NCBI GenBank assembly: GCA_951640165.1
Contig: OX621266.1
Location: 5,580,001-5,644,000, forward strand
DNA: 64,000 nucleotides
Reading direction: 5' to 3'
Source of the DNA: Pseudoips prasinana
Lineage: Eukaryota; Arthropoda; Insecta; Lepidoptera; Nolidae
Shown: one piece after another, positions 57,792-64,000 of the stretch
Layout: each line of letters opens with the position of its first letter
How positions within the stretch are numbered: the first letter of the stretch is position 1
The notes under the pieces: generated by a model
What the model was told of the DNA's origin: nothing
Seen by the model: the letters and a program-made list of their open reading frames with translations, nothing else
The model's database searches: none
Translations under genes and position numbers: made by a program

Positions 57792-58291
57792 GTCGGGTAG
57801 CCGTCCCAGGTTATGATAGTGATGGAATATAGAGTGAACTTTTGAATGCGAACGTGGTGACTATCGGCAAGTCGGACTATATTAAGATTGAGTTTTAAGA
57901 TTCCTTTTTGTATAATATATGTTTTATTGTTATTAATATCTAGTAGGCATTCTTGTAAATTTATTGAAGTTATACTTCTTTTGGCGCGATGGAGAAAAAT
58001 GATGAGAGTGAATTTTTACGATGCGCGCGCACACCGACACCCAAATATTAACAGCATGAAGTTAGTTCTAGGTGGTATGAAAATTGGTAACTATGTTCAA
58101 GTTGTATATTAAGAAGTATAACTTCTAACGCGTGTACATAAGTACACACAAGTTTTTTTTATTTAGTATCGGACATAATAATATATTTTATTTTATTATT
58201 GTATAAATTTTAGTTTACTTATAAACTAATTTACGCAAGCTGTGGTCTCCTATAAGTGAAGAAGAACACTATCTTTTTGCATGCACTATTG
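57792..58291. other. Spacer before the LTR element
   Basis: AT-rich, nothing recognised. It is intron DNA if the IRS gene at the right edge extends this far. Confidence 0.4.
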
Positions 58292-58295
58292 TATC

Positions 58296-58648
58296 TGACG
58301 GCGTTTACGTCAAACGTCAGGTTGACAGGACTGTCAATGTCAACCTAGCGAAGCGTCATTGTCGATGGTAGTGTGGGCGGCCATCTTGAAGTCACTTTTG
58401 AACGAGACGGCGCCCGCGCACCACCCTTGTGACGAATCGCTGAGAATCTTCGCCATCACGATATTTTAAGATATAATTTGATTGATTTTACGTTGTAGTA
58501 ATCACTAAACATCTAATTAAATCGTGATTCTTGTGAATTACGTTGATTGTAATTTGAAGTAATTTATTTCTGTTCCGCCCTCACCTACCCATAAAATTAT
58601 AAGAGGATGAGTTGTGGTGAAGAGCCTTCAAGCCGTCCTGCCTCGACA
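58296..58648 (+). repeat. 5' LTR
   Basis: 353 bp, TGACGG at the start and CGACA at the end. It differs from the 3' LTR by one base that I can find (A at about 58486, T at the matching site near 63105). The gag ATG at 58607 lies inside it. Confidence 0.95.
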
Positions 58649-58756
58649 TCAGAAGTGGGATCAAGAACCGAAGATAAGCCACATGGTGAAGATATTTTTC
58701 GAAAAATGTTTGAGCTAGAAAATAGCCGGATGTTGAGTCTGATGGAAGCGATTTAA
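58607..58756 (+). pseudogene. gag N-terminal fragment starting inside the LTR
   Basis: An ATG in the 5' LTR opens 49 codons (MSCGEEPSSRPASTSEVGS...) to a TAA at 58754-58756. The frame then resumes without a start through LKFDPKLTQTH until a second stop near 58865. The acidic, Ser-rich start followed by a helix-like segment fits a Gag N terminus. Because the ATG lies in the LTR, the 3' LTR carries the same start but joins flanking DNA. Broken; assigned by position. Confidence 0.6.
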
Positions 58757-58868
58757 AATCAAGTGAGCGCCCACAATATAAAGCAACTCAAATTCGACCC
58801 CAAACTGACACAAACGCACGTGCTTGGGCATACTGTTGACCTTTGTTTCGGTGAAAATCATTTATAAT

Positions 58869-59403
58869 AGCTATGGTGCGCTGAAAAGCACGGCGTCGCA
58901 GTGGCTATCACAAATATCGTTCCTTGAGATGCGGTGGTTGCAGATTCGAGTTATTTACTCCACGGAATGATAGTGTTGAAACACCCGCGACTGACCTCAT
59001 TGACCTGCAAAATAGCAAACGCAAGGAAAACGAATATCTGTGCGTGACCATACATAAACCTCAAAATGGACAAATATGAGCGAAGACTACATTGCTGTCC
59101 ACTGCACTGTCACATTCGTCAAAATTCCACAACCACCTACAACGATTAGCCTTCAATACGGAGATTATTACGAGAAAGAAGCTGCAGCGAGAATTGAAAC
59201 CGTCTACTTTAGGAAAGGAATGCGCCTCAAGTAGCTGAATATAATTGTGTACACGCAAAACGCACGACATATCTATTTGCACGACATATCTATGTCAAAT
59301 ATAGTTGGATAAGTTTATAATGTACCTAACAACCCTGTACCTATATTTTAGCAAATAAACATTTCATTCATTCATTCAACGATCCGAAACTGTATCGTTC
59401 TTA
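58869..59403 (+). other. Decayed gag region of the LTR element
   Basis: This part should hold the Gag capsid region, but no frame is open on the plus strand for any useful length. Around 59330-59385 it contains CATTCATTCATTCA repeats, a possible scrap of a LINE tail. Confidence 0.45.
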
Positions 59404-59613
59404 ATGTGGTTTTATAGTGTTTTTAAATTGTTTTTTAAAGTGCTTTTAAAGTGTTTTCAGTGCGGCAAGCTAGGACATGGTGCATGTGAGTGTCGTCCGA
59501 AAAAGAGAAGGTCAACAACGCTGGCAGCGATGACGTCTTCTGCGACCAGAAACCAGACATCGCTGCTGTTTACCCTGTGGCCATTTAGCTTCGAAGTGCA
59601 ACCGTGGGAATAA
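59404..59613 (+). pseudogene. gag zinc-knuckle fragment
   Basis: A 69-codon open stretch holds one CX2CX4HX4C zinc knuckle, CFQCGKLGHGACEC (59452-59493), followed by a basic tail (RPKKRRS). This is the nucleocapsid end of Gag, which binds element RNA. The ATG at 59404 is not the natural start; the region upstream is too decayed to read. Confidence 0.75.
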
Positions 59614-59944
59614 ACAACGTGATCACAAGAGATGCCCGTTAACGTCTACGTCGTTAACACACCAGAGAGGACATTTTGGTGAGTAGTTCCATTTTTATAC
59701 GTTTCTAGAGCTGATTGCTCACTCATGACTCATGAGCTACAGACGGCTTATAAATTTCGAGCAAAACTGTTTTATAATGTTGTTAACTATTCTTGTAGCT
59801 TACAAATTTCAACACAGATGGAGATCGATAATATTTCGTTGTTTTTCATGGACAACCCAATCGTCGTTTACGTTATGATATCATGATTTAACGCGAGACT
59901 TAAAAAATCGGCCACACGTGCCGGCCACAGCGGCCAGTCTTAGT
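59614..59944. other. Decayed interior of the LTR element
   Basis: No open frame and no motif. Protease would be expected here in an intact element but is not visible. Confidence 0.4.
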
Positions 59945-60255
59945 GGAGATTGGCCAGTTTAGTAGGACGTATTATGGTGCACTGGTGTCCGCGCGGGAAT
60001 GGGGGCGCTTTTTGTTCCATGACTCTCGTCATCCGATGGGTCGACTGACGGCGCGACCGATGAGGGGTCGGGCTCGGGACTTACGGATTTGCGTGCTCTC
60101 CGAGGCACGGGGGTGTTATGCTGCCAGCTCCCGGACTTCGGGCTGATGCTGGGAGGTTTCTTTTTGCGGATAAGTCCCAAAATCGTTTTTTTTTGCCCGA
60201 ACCGTGTTCGAACCCAGCACCTCATTAACGGCTACCGCTGGACCAACGAAGTGGG
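59945..60255 (-). mobile_element. tRNA-derived SINE nested in the LTR element
   Basis: On the minus strand an A box TGGTCCAGCGGT (60234-60245) and a B box GGTTCGAACAC (60204-60214) are followed by an A-run (about 60183-60194 as T on the plus strand) and a body with a strong hairpin around CCCGAAGTCCGGGAGC (60120-60150). This SINE type is widespread in Lepidoptera as I recall. No TSD was found. Confidence 0.7.
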
Positions 60256-60556
60256 CAAATACGACCTGTAATAAACTGTCATTTTATCTGTCTAAAATAG
60301 TAAACCTTTGTGACGCGACTGAATTCAATATTGATTTGGTTTCTCTCAATAATTATGTAGTTCATAGTGCTCTTGAAATTATTTGATAGTCCGTTTGCCA
60401 CCGGAGTACCTACTACTTTGCTAATAATACCCCTATGACGACGTTCCGATGTCCTAATAGATTAAGTCCAAACTGCGCTAGTTTAGTGTGGTGTGATAAA
60501 AAGTAAACTAATTGCATGAGGCAAATTTTATTCGAGCTAGTTTGTCACTATTCTCC
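60256..60556. other. Decayed interior of the LTR element
   Basis: Nothing recognised until the reverse transcriptase remnant begins at about 60557. Confidence 0.4.
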
Positions 60557-60727
60557 TCTCCTTACCTTCTGGTAAAGGAAAGGCACTGAAGCGATAGAAT
60601 GTGTGTCGACTACCGTATGCTTGATGATAATATAGTATCCGATAGGTTTCCGCTACCCCTCATATCTGACCAGATTGATCGATTACATGGTGCGCGATAT
60701 TTCTTAATTTTTGTCATAGCTTCAGGC
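60557..60727 (+). pseudogene. Ty3/gypsy reverse transcriptase fragment
   Basis: In one frame the plus strand reads SPYLLVKER, an in-frame TGA (60587-60589), then SDRMCVDYRMLDD, DRFPLPLI, DQIDRLHGARYF and IASG. This is the first third of a Ty3/gypsy RT domain (the 'CVDYRxLN...DRFPLPxIDDxIDxLxxAxYF' region). The first catalytic Asp that should precede 'xASG' is Val here, and there is a stop, so it is dead. The YxDD part does not follow. Confidence 0.88.
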
Positions 60728-61399
60728 TTGAACGAACAGTACACATTGAAATCTTTGATTTGCCTGACGTAGACAACCCCGACGTGAACCCTTACGACAT
60801 AGACTTAGACTTACAAGTAATGACAAAGGGGATGGACGTTCGTGTTAATGTGTCATTATGTGGTATGAAGGTCGCTCAGACCGCTGGTACCTCCATGGTA
60901 TTCGTAGGCTTAGGTGGAACATCGGGCTTCATTTCCCGTCTCAGTGCGTTTGGCGGCCGAGGTGTCAGCGATCGCTGAATGGGTACCGGATGGAGGTAGC
61001 CCACGCGATGACGATGGAGGCTTGTGTGTTGAGATGTAGAGTATTACATATCGAATTATAGCTCACGAAAATTATTTAAGTGTTTTTCACTTAGTGGAAA
61101 TTTGTGTGGGAATGTGAGTGAAGGTGTGATTTGACTGATTGTCTATACTTTGTTAAATGTTTGCGACTACAGCTAAGATTATTTGTTTGGAATAAAATGT
61201 TTGATCATCCCGGCCGTTGAGTCCGTAGTTCATATTGACTTTTCGAGAATGCTTAGCGGGAAGAGCGACCGGAAGTAGAATTATAAATGACGGTTTTACG
61301 AAATACGTTTTACTCGCACATACCACGTCTGTTAAATGCAACGCGTGCACTCTAAAAAGTAGTTTACCTTTTTGGCTTGCCAAAAAGAATCATCGCAGA
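60728..61399. other. Decayed pol region
   Basis: No domain can be called. A stretch near 61235-61320 (plus strand) reads like a worn integrase core end (SRIINDGFTKYV), which would suit its place after RT, but this is weak. Confidence 0.35.
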
Positions 61400-61551
61400 T
61401 CAAGGTCGTCAGAGCTCATCGGGGTCGGGGGAAGGGTCAGCAACACTTGTTTGCTGACTCTTAAAGGCCGGCAAGGCACCCGCGACGCCTCTGGTGTTGC
61501 GAGTGTACATGGACGGCGGTGCTCACTTACCGTCAGGTGACCCACTTGCTC
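61400..61551 (+). repeat. Dispersed lepidopteran-type repeat
   Basis: The phrases CGCCTCTGGTGTTGCGAG and CGTCAGGTGACCCACTTG belong to a repeat that I recall as common in moth and butterfly genomes, a LINE or SINE 3' region. This is a fragment inside the LTR element. Confidence 0.65.
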
Positions 61552-61630
61552 GTTCAAGTCAAGTCGAAAAATTATTAATTCCGTAAAAATTTAACATTTA
61601 TGTGTTGTCGCTGCCCATATAAAAAAAAAA
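61552..61630 (-). repeat. LINE 3'-terminus remnant
   Basis: Matches the 3' end of the LINE at 57396-57440: the same ATTCCGTAAAAATTT and CATTTATGTG words and a TCAAG/TCAAG tail. A10 at 61621-61630 ends it. Confidence 0.6.
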
Positions 61631-61639
61631 TCGCGTCTA

Positions 61640-61863
61640 ACGTTTTAAATGAAGTAGAGGCCGAGACGGTGTCTGATCATGTAGAAAATACTTCTTGCTC
61701 AGATAATAATAACGAGTTATTAGACCATCACGACACCTTGGCCGTATGCTCAGACACTGGATCGGCTGACTTAAACACTGTCACTGCAAACTCAGATACC
61801 CCGAGCGTATACTTAGAACCTGATACATTGGAGGCCCTTCATGAAGTTGAAGTGCACATTTAA
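61640..61863 (+). pseudogene. Acidic open stretch, possible pol C-terminus
   Basis: About 74 codons open to a TAA at 61861-61863, acidic and Ser/Thr-rich (EVEAETVSDHVENTS, LEPDTLEALHEVEVHI). It has no start of its own and no recognised domain. Its position before the 3' end of the LTR element would suit a Pol polyprotein tail. This is low certainty. Confidence 0.35.
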
Positions 61864-62005
61864 CAGGACAATACTACAAATTATCGTTACATTATTGTAA
61901 CCTTTATATTATTATGATAAATTGTTACAATGGTTGATCCTGGGCGAAGAAGCGTTGTCCTGACCATTCCAGGTGAGTAGTTAGAGGGCACACCTCACTC
62001 GTCAT

Positions 62006-62615
62006 AGACGATAGACGAAATGCGTCGTCCGATTCATTTCTGGTTGACTTGTTACATTGATTTATTTAGCGTCATCTGACGAAATTTGTCGTCCAAGTCG
62101 AGTCCCTCGAGAGGGTAGACTTGTCCTGGATGATCGCTTGTTATATCCGAGACGAATTGTGTCGTCCGAGTCAGTTGCCTCGAGAGGGCTGACTTGTCAT
62201 AGATGATCGCTTGTTATATCCGAGACGAATTGTGTCGTCCGAGTCAGTTGCCTTGAGAGGGCTGACTTGTCATAGATGATCGCTTGTTATATCCGAGACG
62301 AATTGTGTCGTCCGAGTCAGTTGCCTTGAGGGGGCTGACTTGTCATCGATGATCGCTTGTTATATCCGAGACGAATTGTGTCGTCCGAGTCAGTTGCCTT
62401 GAGGGGGCTGACTTGTCATCGATGATCGCTTGTTATATCCGAGACGAATTGTGTCGTCCGAGTCAGTTGCCTTGAGAGGGCTGACTTGTCATGGATAATC
62501 GCTTGTTATATTCGAGACGAGTTGTGTCGTCCGAGTCGGTTCCCTCGGGAGGGCTGACTTGTTCTGGATGCTTGCCTGCTAAGTGTAAGACGAATTGTGT
62601 CGTCCGGGTCACATC
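62006..62615 (+). repeat. 73-bp tandem repeat before the 3' LTR
   Basis: TTGTTATATCCGAGACGAA recurs at 62138, 62211, 62284, 62357, 62430 and 62503 (last with one change), an exact 73-bp step. Diverged units flank both sides (62006-62077 and 62560-62615). Each unit has GACGAATTGTGTCGTCCGAG, itself a short inverted pair (GACGA / TCGTC). The frame that opens in it is chance. Confidence 0.95.
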
Positions 62616-62926
62616 CTTGTTAGGATTGGCTTGTCTAGATGTTCACAAGAACGAAAATGTGCTGTATTGGCTAATCATAACTGGCTAAATTCTAGCGAGT
62701 TATGATATCTAATGCGTTTGTCGACTGGTCTTACTGAAGTCTAGTCCGAGTCACACCTCACGGTTGGCTAAGCGATACACTTGCCTGGTTAGTCAAAGTC
62801 ATTAAATGTTTTTAGTGTTTGTATACTGATGAAAATGATTAAGTCAGGATGAGCGAACGGACTATGCAGTTATCTTAGTTTGTTTCAGATAAATCGCCCG
62901 AGGACGGTCGTACGTCAGTCCGGCCG

Positions 62927-63279
62927 TGACGGCGTTTACGTCAAACGTCAGGTTGACAGGACTGTCAATGTCAACCTAGCGAAGCGTCATTGTCGATGGT
63001 AGTGTGGGCGGCCATCTTGAAGTCACTTTTGAACGAGACGGCGCCCGCGCACCACCCTTGTGACGAATCGCTGAGAATCTTCGCCATCACGATATTTTAA
63101 GATTTAATTTGATTGATTTTACGTTGTAGTAATCACTAAACATCTAATTAAATCGTGATTCTTGTGAATTACGTTGATTGTAATTTGAAGTAATTTATTT
63201 CTGTTCCGCCCTCACCTACCCATAAAATTATAAGAGGATGAGTTGTGGTGAAGAGCCTTCAAGCCGTCCTGCCTCGACA
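62927..63279 (+). repeat. 3' LTR
   Basis: 353 bp, the same ends as the 5' LTR, followed by the TATC target duplication at 63280-63283. Confidence 0.95.
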
Positions 63280-63283
63280 TATC

Positions 63284-63355
63284 GAATGAATTGTGTTTAT
63301 TCTTTGTTGGAGATCCTGAAATAAATAAATAAATATTATTTTCGTGAGAACATAC
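63284..63355 (-). other. Start of IRS intron
   Basis: The 72 bp between the LTR element and the exon donor (GTATGT on the minus strand, 63355-63350). AT-rich with an AAATAAATAAAT run; intronic. Confidence 0.75.
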
Positions 63356-63481
63356 TGTAGTATCGTGGAGTGCATGCTCTGCGCGATGTTGACGTCCTCA
63401 GTGTGCATCCACAGCTCGCCAGAGCCGGTGGTCGTCTGCCGCCCCACCTCCATGTAGAAGAACCGTTCGGAATCGCCACAT
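63356..63481 (-). CDS. chico: Insulin receptor substrate, PTB-domain exon
   Basis: A 126-bp internal exon. The minus-strand acceptor TTGTTCCAG precedes 63481 and the donor GTATGT follows 63356. The phase is one base, 41 codons and two bases. The peptide begins CGDSERFFYMEVGRQTTTG, then GELWMHTEDVNIAQSMHSTIL. This is the core of the IRS-type phosphotyrosine-binding domain (pattern RCGxSExFFxxEVGRxxxTGxGExWMxxxDxxxAQxMHxTIL), the part that docks on the NPXY motif of the activated insulin receptor and passes the signal to PI3K and Ras. The protein acts at the inner face of the plasma membrane. The other exons lie outside the window or are not recognised. An LTR retrotransposon sits antisense in the next intron. 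A Dok- or FRS-type PTB protein is the alternative, but the wording fits IRS best. Confidence 0.88.
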
Positions 63482-63552
63482 CTGGAACAAACACCGCAAT
63501 ATGACTCTTGACATACCACCTTAATCATAATAATAATATCCTGGGACATTAT
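63482..63552 (-). other. Intron 5' of the IRS exon
   Basis: Contains a short pyrimidine-containing stretch before the acceptor AG (63483-63482). No other feature. Confidence 0.6.
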
Positions 63553-64000
63553 TTACACGCGGTCATCTCATCCCAACTAAGCAGAGCTTGTACTATGGAA
63601 ACAAGATAACTGATATACTATTATTTGTTTGGGGGCTTGATGCCTTGATGGCATCTTGCTACCTCGACCATTACTGATCTATTGTAGCAGTACTGATATA
63701 CTACATATACTACTTTTCCTTTGTAAATACATACTTAAATATCTGTCCTGGGTGGGAGTCGAACCCACGACCTCCGGCGTGAAAAGCAAGCATTTGCCAA
63801 CCACGCCAGCAGTCCCGTTAAATCATTACTTATACCATTGTTTGACTGGCATTTTTATACGTGGTGGAATAATAATAAATAATAATAATAATATCTAGGG
63901 ACAGTGTCACACAGATCATCCTAGCCCCAAACTAAGCAGAGCTTGTACTATGGGTACCAGGCGACGATATATATACTTATATACATAGATAAATACTTTA
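63553..64000 (-). mobile_element. tRNA-derived SINE pieces in the intron
   Basis: On the minus strand: B box GGTTCGACTCC (63755-63765), an A-box-like GGCGTGGTTGGCAAA (about 63793-63807), then a body with AAGTATGTATTTACAAAG as in the SINE at 51150-51400. The tail phrase (AACTAAGCAGAGCTTGTACT on the plus strand) is found at about 63574 and again at about 63933, so a second, adjacent copy starts near 63900 and runs off the window. A small AAT microsatellite lies at 63868-63892. Confidence 0.75.

Larger units (their letters stand above)
58292..63283 (+). mobile_element. Ty3/gypsy-type LTR retrotransposon, non-autonomous
   Basis: Two 353-bp LTRs (58296-58648 and 62927-63279) start with TG and end with CA, and the whole is flanked by a 4-bp target duplication TATC (58292-58295 and 63280-63283). 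The 4.3-kb interior has gag pieces at its left (58607-58756, zinc knuckle at 59452-59493), a reverse transcriptase fragment in Ty3/gypsy order (60557-60727), a SINE, LINE scraps and a 73-bp tandem repeat before the 3' LTR. No long frame remains, so the copy cannot encode its own enzymes. LTR identity (one mismatch seen) implies recent insertion, probably driven by a related intact element. Confidence 0.92.

Noticed and set aside
59943..60271. Several overlapping open frames on both strands
   Set aside because: They coincide with a GC-rich SINE body and its tRNA-like head.
61600..61863. Independent 87-codon gene
   Set aside because: Its ATG lies in a LINE 3'-end remnant and poly-A run; the rest is more likely a pol scrap.
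63735..63825. Functional tRNA gene on the minus strand
   Set aside because: A and B boxes are there, but the flanking body matches another SINE copy at 51150-51400.

Overview
The window looks like insect DNA, most likely a moth or butterfly. It is AT-rich, has no bacterial-style gene layout, and is packed with tRNA-derived SINEs of a type common in Lepidoptera, two large non-LTR retrotransposons, one LTR retrotransposon and MITE-like elements. The only exon recognised with confidence is at the right edge (63356-63481, minus strand). It encodes part of the PTB domain of an insulin receptor substrate (chico/IRS) and has good splice sites. The taxon is inferred from repeat style and cannot be proved from the sequence alone.

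Layout. 1-2086: plain AT-rich DNA. 2087 to about 7880: a minus-strand LINE with open ORF1 and ORF2, a GATA-repeat tail, a 203-bp tandem duplication and a nested poly-A retroposon flanked by 11-bp target-site duplications. About 7.9-12.65 kb: SINEs, a GC-rich block with a run of strong hairpins, a 32-nt perfect foldback, a TTA-flanked MITE and two copies of a ~115-bp repeat; the second copy abuts the satellite. 12654-47644: about 35 kb of one satellite with a ~462-bp monomer, all in one orientation and organised in higher-order repeats (near-identical blocks offset by 12434, 6753 and 19187 bp; a five-monomer period of 2303-2305 bp at the right). 47645-49267: an inverted array of a diverged 549-bp form of the same satellite. 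49272-49830: an unrecognised minus-strand exon or gene remnant whose splice donor straddles the satellite edge. 50.0-52.0 kb: a perfect palindrome, a MITE and a SINE. 51988-56265: a second minus-strand LINE with an SGNH-like ORF1 and a frameshifted ORF2. 57.0-57.8 kb: a SINE and a truncated LINE. 58292-63283: a Ty3/gypsy-type LTR element with almost identical LTRs but a decayed, chimeric interior, inserted antisense about 70 bp from the chico exon donor. The right end is intron with SINE pieces.

The most unusual signal is in the satellite. Every monomer examined carries a 17-bp motif resembling the mammalian CENP-B box (8 of 9 fixed positions). It is kept both in the 462-bp array and in the diverged inverted 549-bp array, and it sits inside the stretch best conserved between them. 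Sequence differences within the motif fall on positions that are free in the CENP-B box. This is a candidate conserved protein-binding site in a satellite of a presumably holocentric insect. Functionally the window is therefore mostly selfish and structural DNA beside or inside a host gene, not a set of cooperating genes.
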